Shown here piece after piece: positions 7,898 through 16,794 of a stretch of 64,000 bases of DNA. The notes beneath the pieces were generated by a model. It searched no databases, was not told the DNA's origin, and was given only the letters and a program-made list of their open reading frames with translations. Location of the stretch: contig JACPYM010000064.1 of NCBI GenBank assembly GCA_016196035.1, positions 1 through 64,000 of the forward strand. The letters run 5' to 3'. How positions within the stretch are numbered: position 1 is the first letter of the stretch; the number at the start of each line of letters is the position of its first letter. Origin of the DNA: Acidobacteriota bacterium. Its GTDB lineage: Bacteria; Acidobacteriota; Blastocatellia; RBC074. Position numbers and translations under genes: made by a program.

Positions 7898-8938
7898 TCA
7901 ACTGTGATAAATCATCAAGCGCCGCTGTTCCACCAGCCCCACTAATTCATCCAAACTATGTTTGCCAGGCTCGAGTTGTTCGACGGCCATCGTCTCAACG
8001 ATGTTGAGTACAGTCGAGTTATAGGGCGTGGGCACGTCATACTTTTCGCCCAACAGGATGATCTCGCCATTAAAATAGCCGGCCTCGGTCGCGCCGCGCC
8101 GCTGCTTCAAATCCACCCAGGTCGAGGGATAGGTGCGTAATTCAACCGGCAGCGACTGGGCGGCCCGGATCTTTTCGGTATCTTCGACACAATTTCGCAA
8201 TTGGTTGGCAACAGCAGGCACATTATAAGGAGTAGCATCCAGTACGATGTGCGCGGCCGTCAGCACATGCAGTCCTTCCTCAAGCACTTCGGACATAAAG
8301 TACGCCAAGGCGGGCGTCACCTGCGCCAATTGCACATAGCTATCTATAATGCCCAGCGTGGCGTTGTTGAGGTTGAGCAAGAGCTTGCTCCATTTCACTC
8401 CCATAATGTGTTCGTGCGTGGTAGTGCGAAAACCCGCTTGCGTCAAGGCGGCGGCCAGTTCAGCGCCGAATTCATCAAAACCGAGCGGGTAATTGCCCAA
8501 GCTGATTGTGTCGCCCATCGTCCATGCCACCACACCCGGTTCCACCAAGGTCGCGCTGATGCCCGCCATCGCGCCATACACATTTTTGAAGCGCCGCGCC
8601 GCCCACTCTTCATTGCGCACCGCATTTTGCAAACAAACAATCGGCGTCTCTTCGCCGAGCGCGTCGCGCAACACATGAGCCGACTCTTCGGTCTGGGCCG
8701 TCTTGACGGTCAAGAGGATGACATCCTCAGCGCGGGGCGTGAGTTGGGCCGGATGCGTGACTGCCGTGAGGTTGCGCACCTGCGCTTCCCCGGCTTGCGT
8801 AAGCAACCGCAAGCCGTTGCGATTGATGGCTTCGGCGTAAAGCTCACGCGCCACTAAGACAACCTCTGCGCCCGCCGCCGCCAATTTACCGCCCACCAGG
8901 GTGCCGATGGCACCTGCGCCATGAATGATGAATCTCAT
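7898..8938 (-). CDS. Ketopantoate reductase family protein (PanE/ApbA)
   Basis: NADPH-dependent 2-dehydropantoate 2-reductase family. If it is the true PanE it makes pantoate for coenzyme A. The 346 residues begin with the Rossmann nucleotide-binding motif HGAGAIGT (G7, G9, G12). The middle holds the family lysine in GVKWSKLLLNLNNA, and the C-terminal helical domain carries the substrate-binding end TYPSTWVDLKQRRG-TE-GYFNG. It is somewhat longer than E. coli PanE (303), as in the wider ApbA family, so the exact substrate is not certain. It stands alone, between bamA and the tRNA-Arg locus. Confidence 0.85.
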   Translation of the reverse strand: MRFIIHGAGAIGTLVGGKLAAAGAEVVLVARELYAEAINRNGLRLLTQAGEAQVRNLTAVTHPAQLTPRAEDVILLTVKTAQTEESAHVLRDALGEETPIVCLQNAVRNEEWAARRFKNVYGAMAGISATLVEPGVVAWTMGDTISLGNYPLGFDEFGAELAAALTQAGFRTTTHEHIMGVKWSKLLLNLNNATLGIIDSYVQLAQVTPALAYFMSEVLEEGLHVLTAAHIVLDATPYNVPAVANQLRNCVEDTEKIRAAQSLPVELRTYPSTWVDLKQRRGATEAGYFNGEIILLGEKYDVPTPYNSTVLNIVETMAVEQLEPGKHSLDELVGLVEQRRLMIYHS

Positions 8939-9023
8939 CGCTGCCTCCGTGAATACCTGTTGCCATCAAGCTGCGTGCTTAGGGGAAGTCGTGCTAATGC
9001 GGGAAACGTTGTTTGTAAGGAAA

Positions 9024-9061
9024 GAGCAGAGACCGGTTCAGTGCGCTGCCGATCTCTGCTC
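9024..9061 (-). terminator. Intrinsic terminator of tRNA-Arg
   Basis: A 9-bp stem GAGCAGAGA/TCTCTGCTC (9053-9061 with 9024-9032), followed on the minus strand by a short T-rich run, 10 nt past the tRNA 3' end. The spacing fits termination of the tRNA transcript. Confidence 0.6.
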
Positions 9062-9109
9062 GCTTGGAAGTACCCCCGGCACGGCTCGAACGTGCGACCC
9101 TCTGCTTAG

Positions 9110-9765
9110 CCTACCACTCCGGATTTCCCCGGCCCCGCACGAACTTCGCACGAGTTGTAGTCTGGACCATATCTTAGGCATTTCAGCCTGGATGCGTATG
9201 GCCTCTACGGAACCCCAATGTAATCATCAGCGAAATTCACGTTCTTCATCTGATGATTCTTAGGCGACTCAATTCTCAAGCTGACAGAGACATTGACCTG
9301 TTCTGCCTTAAAGTAATAACACTTGTCAGTGTCAGGACAATAGACGCAGAAAACATCAACTTGCGCTTTATCAACTTGCTTACCGTGCGAGCCATTTCTG
9401 TCAGCCCACCAATTCATCAGGTTGACTAACAAAACGCCTCGGTTCGCGCGCCGATATTTAACCTGAATTCTTATGAAGCGAGTGCCATCATAAGCAACCA
9501 GATCAAACGGCGCGTGCTCGGTTGAAGGGAATAAAACCAAATACCCTTTTTCAACCAAATCACAGTAAGCCTTTGCCACGCCTAAGTCGCCTTTACTTTT
9601 GGTGTGATGTCGCTGAATTTCCATAAACACCTCACCTCTAGGTAAAGGCAAAATTGTCAGGTTTCCTCGGTGTTGTCATAGACTGCACGCGGCAGTCCTT
9701 AGAGATTCACCGATATAGCACCCTCCACTGTTTGAGTTGTTTTTCCCCAAACAGGCTCCTGATTG
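9110..9765 (-). ncRNA. Self-splicing group I intron in tRNA-Arg(UCU)
   Basis: The 656-nt insert has the hallmarks of a group I ribozyme. Near its 3' end (9164-9175) is AAGATATGGTCC, close to the conserved S element. P7 forms between GGCCAT (9203-9198) and ATGGTC (9170-9165). Between them is a P8 hairpin AGGC/GCCT (9189-9186 with 9179-9176). Further hairpins occur at 9681-9697 (6 bp, P2-like), 9728-9754 (7 bp) and 9119-9132 (P9-like). The last base is G (9110), the expected omega-G, directly before the 3' exon. P1 and the exact subgroup are not resolved. It carries a homing endonuclease gene. Confidence 0.88.
9205..9624 (-). CDS. Intron-encoded PD-(D/E)XK homing endonuclease
   Basis: A 139-residue small endonuclease of the PD-(D/E)XK group, like I-Ssp6803I from a cyanobacterial tRNA-fMet intron. 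It should cut an intronless tRNA-Arg allele and let the intron copy itself. The N-terminal helix KGDLGVAKAYCDLVEKGY is followed by the active-site strands: D41 in APFDLVAYD and Q54/K56 in IQVKY (the QXK form). A WW patch and a pair of cysteines lie in the C-terminal half. The start at 9624 has GAGGTGAGGTG just upstream; an earlier ATG at 9651 precedes that site. The stop codon overlaps the edge of the P7 strand, so gene and ribozyme core interlock. Base composition is more AT-rich than its neighbours. Confidence 0.85.
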   Translation of the reverse strand: MEIQRHHTKSKGDLGVAKAYCDLVEKGYLVLFPSTEHAPFDLVAYDGTRFIRIQVKYRRANRGVLLVNLMNWWADRNGSHGKQVDKAQVDVFCVYCPDTDKCYYFKAEQVNVSVSLRIESPKNHQMKNVNFADDYIGVP

Positions 9766-9813
9766 AAGGCAGATGCTCTATCCCCTGAGCTACGGGGGCG
9801 TACAACGATTGGT

Positions 9814-9842
9814 AATTTACGGCATCGGTTCAGGCTAGGCAA
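9814..9842 (-). promoter_or_regulatory. Sigma70-type promoter of tRNA-Arg
   Basis: On the minus strand TTGCCT (9842-9837) and TAAATT (9819-9814) are separated by exactly 17 bp, and the tRNA 5' end is 15 nt further on. Confidence 0.65.
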
Positions 9843-9870
9843 GGCGGCCTTCACACGCGGCGTTTCGCGC

Positions 9871-10446
9871 TCATTCCTGATTCAGCGCGCGTTCATCGTA
9901 AAACCGCGTGGGCTGTTCACTCACTTGCTTGGTCAGATAAACGATCTGTCCGGTGTGATAGCTGAAATGCTCGACCACGTGAAAGATCGCGTCGAGCACG
10001 GTTTGCGGAAAGCCTTGCGGCACGATCAGACGTTGCAATGGCGCGTCGGAGGCTTTTGCGCTGACTTCACTTTCCAGACTGCACAGCACGCCGTCTACTT
10101 CCGTCAAAGTAGCTTCCAGCAGGGTCAATAAGGCTTCTTTGTCCAACGCGCCTTGCGCGGCAAACTCGGCGGCCCGCGTGCGCACGTCCGCCGTGTCGCC
10201 GACCCCGGCGACGATCCATTGGCGCGCATTGCCGCACAGATGCAGTAACAGATTGCCGATACTGTTACTGGCGTTGTTGGGCCGCCACCAGATTTGCTCC
10301 TCATTCATTGGCGCGAGGGCCAGCCTGAGTTTCACCGGATAATCCTCGCGCAAACGAAAGCGTGCCTGGCGCAAAAACGCCAGCGCAGCGGGTAGGGGCG
10401 CGGCGGGCGGTTCAAGGCTATAAAGCTTTGGTGATTCTTTCGTCAT
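9871..10446 (-). CDS. DinB-like / DUF1572 family protein
   Basis: A 191-residue four-helix-bundle protein of the DinB superfamily, whose members bind a divalent metal through histidines and include thiol transferases; this one's substrate is unknown. Supporting motifs are SIGNLLLHLCGNARQW (about residues 82-97) and HVVEHFSYHTGQIVYLTK (about 156-173), giving three well-placed histidines, with a final Tyr-rich segment. The basic, proline-rich first 20 residues lie before the bundle. It is a single gene; a related protein lies at 44400-44939 within the clp operon. Confidence 0.82.
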   Translation of the reverse strand: MTKESPKLYSLEPPAAPLPAALAFLRQARFRLREDYPVKLRLALAPMNEEQIWWRPNNASNSIGNLLLHLCGNARQWIVAGVGDTADVRTRAAEFAAQGALDKEALLTLLEATLTEVDGVLCSLESEVSAKASDAPLQRLIVPQGFPQTVLDAIFHVVEHFSYHTGQIVYLTKQVSEQPTRFYDERALNQE

Positions 10447-10647
10447 GCAAGTTTCCTCGTTGCGGTACGGTCAAGTGACCATAAGTTTTTCAATCCGCCG
10501 CCAGCGGCGTTGGCGTAATGTACTTTGCGCCAAACGCCCGCTGGTCAAACAAACCAGTGATAGGCATAATACCCTCCGCTTGCGTAGCGGACGCAGCAGC
10601 AAGCGAGTTTTGAACGCGCTAAGCACAGCGAAGCGCAAGAGGAAGCA

Positions 10648-11475
<828 letters not shown>

Positions 11476-11495
11476 GGTTGATACGCCAGACTGCG

Positions 11496-11532
11496 AATAC
11501 GAAAGGGCATCCATTGGATGCCCTTTCGTATT
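11496..11532. terminator. Bidirectional terminator
   Basis: An 18-bp perfect inverted repeat (11496-11513 with 11515-11532) rich in A on one side and T on the other, in the gap between two convergent genes. It can serve both strands; it ends 8 nt before the stop codon of the minus-strand gene. Confidence 0.8.
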
Positions 11533-11539
11533 TCGGGAT

Positions 11540-12793
11540 TTACTTGGGCAGCAATTCATAGCGATGCGGCTTGGGTTGCGCCGCCGCCCGCTGTTCGGCG
11601 ATGACTTCCTGTTCCAACGCGTTCAGCGCGTCAATGGCTTTGGCGATGTGGGGCGATTTGCTGGTTTGGAAAGGCACCTGCACCTGCCGCCAAGCGGCGA
11701 AATGCAGGTTGTTGTGTTTCAACGTCAGCGCGTGAACCGCCGCCGCCTGTTTGGCCATCGGAGTTGAAAACCAAGCCAGATTGACGCCTTCGGTTAATTG
11801 CTCTTTGGTGAAATCGCCGAGGGCCTCGCCGTCAAGTTTGAGTTGATAACGCGCCGCCGTCAGACCCGTAACTTTCAGCAGTTGCCGGTTCAGGCTGTCC
11901 ATCACGTCAGAGGATTTCACCGCCAGCGCCATCACCGCATCGCTCATGTCCACGGGCAGCGGCAACGCATTGTCTGTCTGCGTCCAGGCCAACCCGCCCT
12001 CATTCTTTAACTCCATCACCTTTGTATTTTCCATCTGCTTGACGACGCCCAGAGTTGCGTCAAGTTCGACCGCGCTGACCAGGGCGGGCGCTTTCCAGGC
12101 TTTCAGCAACTCCGTCGCCATCAGCAAATGCCCGGCGGCCACCGGATGGATACGGTCGGGAATGATTTTCTGCGCCGTGACTGCATCGGCGGCGTTGGCT
12201 TTTTTCAAGGCGGCGACGACCGCCGAGTTCAAGTCAGCCACATCCAGCCGTTCTTTGGCCGCCAACTCTTTGACGTATTGGCTGTAGCGCAGGAGCAGGG
12301 CGTTATAACCGCCCTCAAACGTGGCCGCGCGTGTCACATCGTCATACGGCGAAGGTTGAATCAACGTCATCCGCACGCCGGTCAAATCGCTTTTGAGTTT
12401 CTGCACGATATGTTGATAACCATTCGCATAAGCCTCAAAGGTTTTCTCATCAAAGGCCCGATAGCGCCCATCATTCATCCCCAACATTACGGTCACGACA
12501 TTCGGTTTATACGCCAGGACATCGCGCTGCAAGCGCAGATCAATCGTGCCGCCGCCGCCGCCCGTCACGCGGTCGCCGCCCCAGCCCGAATGCACAAAGC
12601 TGATTTCCAATTTGGGAAACCGCGTGAGGACATAGGTTTCGACAAACGTCGTGTAAAGCCGCTGGTCGGTGATGCTATCGCCATAAAAGACGACGCGGTC
12701 ACCGCTCTTCAGGTAAAACCCGTCCTGGGCGTGCGCCGTTGCCGTCAGCAGCAACAACAGGCCGAGGCCGATAAATTTCTTGAGCGCTTTCAT
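11540..12793 (-). CDS. Secreted SGNH/GDSL-family hydrolase
   Basis: An extracytoplasmic esterase/lipase of the SGNH fold, 417 residues. The signal peptide is residues 1-22 (AHA). Block I is FYGDSITD with nucleophile S40, a Gly-rich block II follows (GGDRVTGGGGG), block III is GMNDG, and the catalytic Asp-His pair is in PDRIHPV. The C-terminal 170 residues form an extra domain without a clear family. Acetyl-xylan or other carbohydrate esterases have this layout, but the substrate cannot be named. No ribosome site stronger than GAGAGATC is seen before the ATG. It faces the response regulator across a shared terminator. Confidence 0.88.
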   Translation of the reverse strand: MKALKKFIGLGLLLLLTATAHAQDGFYLKSGDRVVFYGDSITDQRLYTTFVETYVLTRFPKLEISFVHSGWGGDRVTGGGGGTIDLRLQRDVLAYKPNVVTVMLGMNDGRYRAFDEKTFEAYANGYQHIVQKLKSDLTGVRMTLIQPSPYDDVTRAATFEGGYNALLLRYSQYVKELAAKERLDVADLNSAVVAALKKANAADAVTAQKIIPDRIHPVAAGHLLMATELLKAWKAPALVSAVELDATLGVVKQMENTKVMELKNEGGLAWTQTDNALPLPVDMSDAVMALAVKSSDVMDSLNRQLLKVTGLTAARYQLKLDGEALGDFTKEQLTEGVNLAWFSTPMAKQAAAVHALTLKHNNLHFAAWRQVQVPFQTSKSPHIAKAIDALNALEQEVIAEQRAAAQPKPHRYELLPK

Positions 12794-13225
12794 GATCTCT
12801 CCTCAGCCTCGCCAACACTGGCGAAGCGTTGCGCGGCCCGCTCTTGCAGCGGGCCATTTTCCGGGTGCTTGAACCATTAAATTGGGGGGAATCGGGGGCG
12901 GGATGATGGCAACACTACGGCCCGATTGCAAGCATCCGAAGTGCAACGCATTGCAAATTCGGGGGCTGCCAGCGCGCGCGCCAACTCAGCTTAAACCCTG
13001 CGCAAATGAACTTTTGACTCACCAGACCGGCTCGGGAACGTACACCGACTGAACCATTGCGGGCCAATGACCAGGCCGATCAGTCTATTTTTCGGGCAAA
13101 AGCACGGGGGAAATCTTTGTAATTAAGCATCCGGCGTCTGGCATAGATTTTCCACTTAGCCGCGAAGTGGTGTTTTCAAACACAAGGCTGGCAATTTCGA
13201 TTTTCTCCCCAGAAAGGCCTTACCA
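12794..13225. other. Divergent intergenic region
   Basis: 432 bases between two divergent genes for secreted proteins. No gene, RNA or strong repeat is visible. It must contain two outward promoters; I cannot assign them with confidence. Confidence 0.4.
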
Positions 13226-13981
13226 ATGAATCAGATTAGAAGCGCAACGTTACTCGTCGTCCTTGTCGTCATGGTGGGCATTGCCGTGGGACAAAGCAAC
13301 GCACGCAACAGGTCAAAGCTCGCGCCGCGCGCCACCGCCACACCGGTCGTCCCCCTGCCTGCCAAACGCGCAGTCATCATTCATTTCAACCAAGGCCTAA
13401 CGGTCAAGGGCGCCTTCTTGCGCGCTGACTCCGAAACCGTGCAGATCGAAACAGTGAGCGGGCGCTTGACGCTCAAAATGAATGAAATCGCCAGCCTGGA
13501 TTTTGCCAATTCTGAAACGGCGGCCACCAAACCGCGCGAAGAAGCGCCGCAAAATCCGCCCGCCGCCACGCCGACGCCCGTGCCAGCGGCGACGCGCAAA
13601 GCTTATTTGGCGTTGCGCAAACTCGCCGATGCCGCGCAGATCGGCTTGCCCTATTTGCAATATGGCAACCTGCTGCTTGAGATCAAGCCGACGGTCGAGG
13701 AGGTCTTGACGACCTTGCCCGAAAACGCGCTCAAGGCTGAGATGGCGCAAGCCCTGGAAGCTTACACGGAAGCAGGCCAGGCCTGGGGCGCGATGCACGC
13801 CAGCGGGATTTTACAGATTGCCAGTGAGCCGGGCGCGACGCTGATGAAAAAGTATGAGATCAAGCCCAGCGTGAATGGCTTGGGACAAACCGATCATCTA
13901 CGCCTTGATGTGACGCTGAGCACCATCTGGGCGGCGGCGGCCAAACACTTGGACAACGTGGCGGCGATGTTACGACTATAG
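13226..13981 (+). CDS. Hypothetical secreted protein
   Basis: A 251-residue exported protein of unknown function. The signal peptide is residues 1-22 (IAVGQS). Residues 45-95 form a small beta domain (IIHFNQGLTVKGAFLRADSE...) resembling SH3/Sm-like modules found in other acidobacterial secreted proteins. A Pro/Ala-rich linker follows at 100-125, then a helical domain to the end. AGAAAGG precedes the ATG. It is followed by a palindromic repeat and a terminator, and is convergent with the CAP-domain gene. Confidence 0.75.
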   Translation: MNQIRSATLLVVLVVMVGIAVGQSNARNRSKLAPRATATPVVPLPAKRAVIIHFNQGLTVKGAFLRADSETVQIETVSGRLTLKMNEIASLDFANSETAATKPREEAPQNPPAATPTPVPAATRKAYLALRKLADAAQIGLPYLQYGNLLLEIKPTVEEVLTTLPENALKAEMAQALEAYTEAGQAWGAMHASGILQIASEPGATLMKKYEIKPSVNGLGQTDHLRLDVTLSTIWAAAAKHLDNVAAMLRL

Positions 13982-14049
13982 CCAATCCTCTCTTCAGGTA
14001 ATTCAAACTAGAGCAGTTTGCAATTGAGTTTACGGGAGTGCGTTGTGCC

Positions 14050-14145
14050 GGGACGGTACCGCGCGCGTGAGCAAGCGGCGCGTCAAGCTGACGCTACTGG
14101 CTGAACCGCCCAGGCTCCGCTTGCTCACGCGCGCGGTACCGTCCC
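14050..14145. repeat. Palindromic repeat element, family A copy 1
   Basis: Perfect 29-bp inverted arms (14050-14078 and 14117-14145) around a 38-nt centre. The arm core ACGGTACCGCGCGCGT-AGCAAGC recurs at 51981-52071 with one base changed, so this is a dispersed family. It lies between convergent genes. Confidence 0.9.
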
Positions 14146-14244
14146 GCTGCGCGGTTTTTCTCATACACTGATATGAAAACTGATCTAACGCTGTCTGCTT
14201 GTCGCACGTGCTTGCTGCGAAGGTCGCATGACAAGCGAACAAAA

Positions 14245-14290
14245 CGGCGGGGAGTTCGGCCTGTAGGTCGAACTCCCCGCCGCTCTTTTT
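14245..14290 (+). terminator. Intrinsic terminator
   Basis: A 14-bp perfect stem (14245-14258 with 14269-14282) followed by CTCTTTTT on the plus strand. It should end transcripts of the secreted-protein gene at 13226, and possibly the converging CAP gene. Confidence 0.8.
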
Positions 14291-14301
14291 ATCAGACAGC
14301 T

Positions 14302-15753
14302 TTAGAGCGGCTTCTCGCCAGTGGCTCCCCATTGCTGCACACGCGCCTGGCCGGTGGAGCTGTTGAGGATGTACCAGGTCGCCGTCGCCGCGCGCCAGAT
14401 TGCGATGTCCGTCTTGCCGTCGCCGTCGAAATCACCCGGCGCCGGCACGTCATTGTAAGGCGCGGCTTGTAGACCCCACTGCTGGATGCGGTATTGGCCG
14501 GTCGCACTATTGAGGATGTACCAAACACCCGTTGAAGTGCGCCAGACCGCTAAGTCCGTTTTGCCGTCGCCGTCATAATCGCCCGGCACCGGCACGTCGT
14601 TATACGGCGCAGTTCCCAAACCCCAAGCCTGGTTGCGCAAGACGCCTGTCGAACTGTTGAGAATCAGCCACGCCCCTGTGCTGGGACGCCACACCGCCAA
14701 ATCCGCTTTGCGGTCGCCATCGAAATCCCCCAGTACCGGTTGATCGCCCGGCGCGCCGTGCGCTTGCACACGGTATTGCCCGTTAGAGCTAGTGAGAATG
14801 TACCAGGTGGCCGTCGTCGCCCGCCAAACAGCGATGTCCGTCTTGCCATCGCCGTCATAGTCGCCGGGCACGGGGATGTCGGCATAAGCCGCCGCCCCTG
14901 ATCCCCAAGCTTGCGTCCTGAGCATACCCGTGGCGCTATTCACGACTGACCAAAGCCCCGTGCTGGGACGCCAGACCGCCAGATCAACCTTGCCATCGCC
15001 GTCATAATCGCCGGGCACCAAAATATCTTCTTGCGTGCCCAGTGTGCGCGTCTGCTGTCCGCCGGTCGAGCTATACAGCAAATTCCAAACGCCGGTCACC
15101 GGTCGCCACGTCCCTAAATCGGCCCGGCGGTCGCCATCGAAATCAAAGGCCCGATTCAAACTGAACACCGGAATCGGCAAAGGCGTCGGCGTGGCCGTAG
15201 GCATCGGGCTGGGCGGCGGCCCAATCGGGATGATTTGATCAACGTAGCCGCCAAAATCATTCGTCCAGTAATACCCATAGGGTGAGCCGGGCGCGGCGAC
15301 ACGGCCAATGCCCATGACCGTATAAGCCGAGGTCAGCATGTTCTGGTTATGCCCCGCTGAGTTCTTCCATTGATTGAACGTGGCCAGCGCCGTCGAATTG
15401 CCTGCGGCGATATTTTCGCCCTTATACGTTTGGTAGTTGTAGCCAAACGCCGCCATGCGCACAAATGGATCACGCCCCAGGCTGTCGGTGCGGCTGAAAT
15501 AACCTCTGGCCGCCATATCCGCGCTCATCCATTTGGCGGCGTTGGTTAAGGTGACCGAGACTTGTAGGGGTGCCAGCCCGTTTTGCTGGCGATAATTGTT
15601 GATCAATTGCACAAAGGCCAGTTCCTCGCTATCGAGCGCCGTTTGCGCGGGCGCAACACGCTCGAAGCGCCAGCCTGCGGCGAGCGCAATGATCAGTAAA
15701 ATGCCGAGCACCCGCCAAAGACACGGGCGCAAAGAAATTCCGTAAAAAGACAC
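14302..15753 (-). CDS. Secreted CAP-domain protein with FG-GAP/VCBS repeats
   Basis: The 483 residues begin with a signal or anchor segment (about 8-35). A CAP/SCP domain at about 37-170 has the motifs NNYRQQNGLAPL, KGENIAAGN and HNQNMLTSAYTVMGIG. A Pro/Thr linker then leads to about six FG-GAP repeats of the form [15 protein letters not shown] with Ca-binding aspartates. I chose the GTG at 15753: GAAAAGGAG lies 8 nt upstream, while the other in-frame GTG at 15783 is inside a MITE. The repeat block closely resembles the C-terminus of the giant protein at 27554-33934. Probably cell-surface or secreted. Confidence 0.87.
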   Translation of the reverse strand: MSFYGISLRPCLWRVLGILLIIALAAGWRFERVAPAQTALDSEELAFVQLINNYRQQNGLAPLQVSVTLTNAAKWMSADMAARGYFSRTDSLGRDPFVRMAAFGYNYQTYKGENIAAGNSTALATFNQWKNSAGHNQNMLTSAYTVMGIGRVAAPGSPYGYYWTNDFGGYVDQIIPIGPPPSPMPTATPTPLPIPVFSLNRAFDFDGDRRADLGTWRPVTGVWNLLYSSTGGQQTRTLGTQEDILVPGDYDGDGKVDLAVWRPSTGLWSVVNSATGMLRTQAWGSGAAAYADIPVPGDYDGDGKTDIAVWRATTATWYILTSSNGQYRVQAHGAPGDQPVLGDFDGDRKADLAVWRPSTGAWLILNSSTGVLRNQAWGLGTAPYNDVPVPGDYDGDGKTDLAVWRTSTGVWYILNSATGQYRIQQWGLQAAPYNDVPAPGDFDGDGKTDIAIWRAATATWYILNSSTGQARVQQWGATGEKPL

Positions 15754-15761
15754 TACTGCTA

Positions 15762-15888
15762 CTCCTTTTCGGTCGTGGTTCACAAATGATGATGGCTCTA
15801 ACTCACCTCTCTGAAGAGCCGATGGCTACTGCGCCTCAAGTTAGTGGCTTTTTGTCGTCATCATTTGTGAACCACGACCCTCCTTTTC
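15762..15888. mobile_element. 109-bp MITE with 9-bp target duplications
   Basis: The element spans 15771-15879, with perfect 22-bp terminal inverted repeats (15771-15792 and 15858-15879) starting GGTCGTGG. It is flanked by identical 9-bp direct repeats CTCCTTTTC (15762-15770 and 15880-15888). The duplicated target is the Shine-Dalgarno sequence of the CAP gene, so one copy remains in place before the GTG start and the other lies upstream of the insert. It has no coding capacity; a transposase in trans is presumed. Confidence 0.85.
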
Positions 15889-16421
15889 GGGATTGCTTGC
15901 GCGGTTTGTACAAATTCACGCCGACCTGAGGGCACACTCCGAACCTACGGCAAACTGCGGCCAGCCGAGCCAAGCCACTTTGCCAGTGTCTACCTGGACA
16001 CACTTGTGGTTGAGTTATAAGAGCGTTGGGTAAACGGGTACGGGGCTATCGTGTGAGTTATGGCAGTCGCGCAAGACTGCGATTGATTGATTGCCTTTTC
16101 AGGCGAGTTGTTCAGGGGAGTGTTGTTTGGTGCGCGTACCTTTTAGCCTAGCAGCGTGGGCTTGTAAATAACCCCGCTTCACATTTTCTGATTTTAATCG
16201 GTGAGCGTTGCGTGTATACGCCTACAGCGGGCAAAGCAGGCTAATAATTTACCGTTCAATTATGCCAAATACGGTATTCAACATTCCCAATAGAACCGTG
16301 GTGCTTTTGAATCGGTGCTTAAGGAAAGAAGCGATATAAGATAGACCCGTGCAATTTAGCATGTGGCGAGCGAATGGGCTTGAAGTCAAAGTTCTAAAGG
16401 CTGGAATAGAATTTTAATGCT
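15889..16421. other. AT-richer non-coding region
   Basis: No gene recognised in these 533 bases. From about 16140 the composition is clearly more AT-rich than the surrounding genome. It contains the upstream region of the CAP gene and the 3' side of a small secreted-protein gene. Confidence 0.4.
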
Positions 16422-16640
16422 TTAGCTCTGTCCGCCTTTACACTCAGCTAAACAACTTCTTTGATCCTCTTCACACGCTTTCTTTGCTGCTTTATTCTTT
16501 GCATATTGCTTACACGCCTTAAATTTCGCCTCACAGTTACAGTCTTTTTTAGCTCTGGGCGGTCGCGGTGTTTGCTGGTAAGCAACCCCCGGCACAGATA
16601 ACAGACCGATAAGGATTACGCGCAGAAAAGACTTAGTCAT
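16422..16640 (-). CDS. Small secreted cysteine-rich protein
   Basis: 72 residues with a clear signal peptide (1-22, GVAYQ). A short Pro/Arg linker is followed by a helical region with five cysteines in the spacing CxCxxxxxxC...C...C (CNCEAKFKACKQ, KACEEDQRSCLAEC), suggesting disulfide-bonded helical hairpins. No family recognised. The ATG at 16640 has AGGAGG 6 nt upstream, which rules out the longer frame from 16712. The low GC content differs from its neighbours. Confidence 0.75.
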   Translation of the reverse strand: MTKSFLRVILIGLLSVPGVAYQQTPRPPRAKKDCNCEAKFKACKQYAKNKAAKKACEEDQRSCLAECKGGQS

Positions 16641-16794
16641 AATGCACCTCCTGTTTGCCAAACGCTTAAGGCCATTATCCCCTTTCTCGCCATTGCGGCA
16701 AGCACGTCTCACGCGCTGTTTTGGACGCTATCGATCTCACAAACGCCCGGACAAGAGCGAAAGCAACAGCGGGACTCCAGGCGCAAAAAAGTAA

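Larger units (their letters stand above)
9071..9799 (-). tRNA. tRNA-Arg(UCU), interrupted by a group I intron
   Basis: The two exons, 9799-9766 (5') and 9109-9071 (3'), join into a normal cloverleaf. The acceptor is GCCCCCG with CGGGGGT (a G1-U72 wobble), D stem GCTC/GAGC, anticodon stem TCTGC/GCAGA, loop CTTCTAA giving anticodon TCT, variable loop GGGTC, and T arm GCACG-TTCGAGC-CGTGC. The discriminator is A and CCA is not encoded. The intron lies between U34 and C35, so the anticodon itself is split and the gene is silent unless the RNA splices. It reads AGA codons. A sigma70-type promoter lies upstream and a hairpin terminator downstream. Confidence 0.9.

Noticed and set aside
9766-9799. 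Pseudo-tRNA fragment reading
   Set aside because: The half-tRNA at first looks like a degraded gene, but the missing half is present 656 nt downstream with an exact anticodon-stem match and a ribozyme core between.
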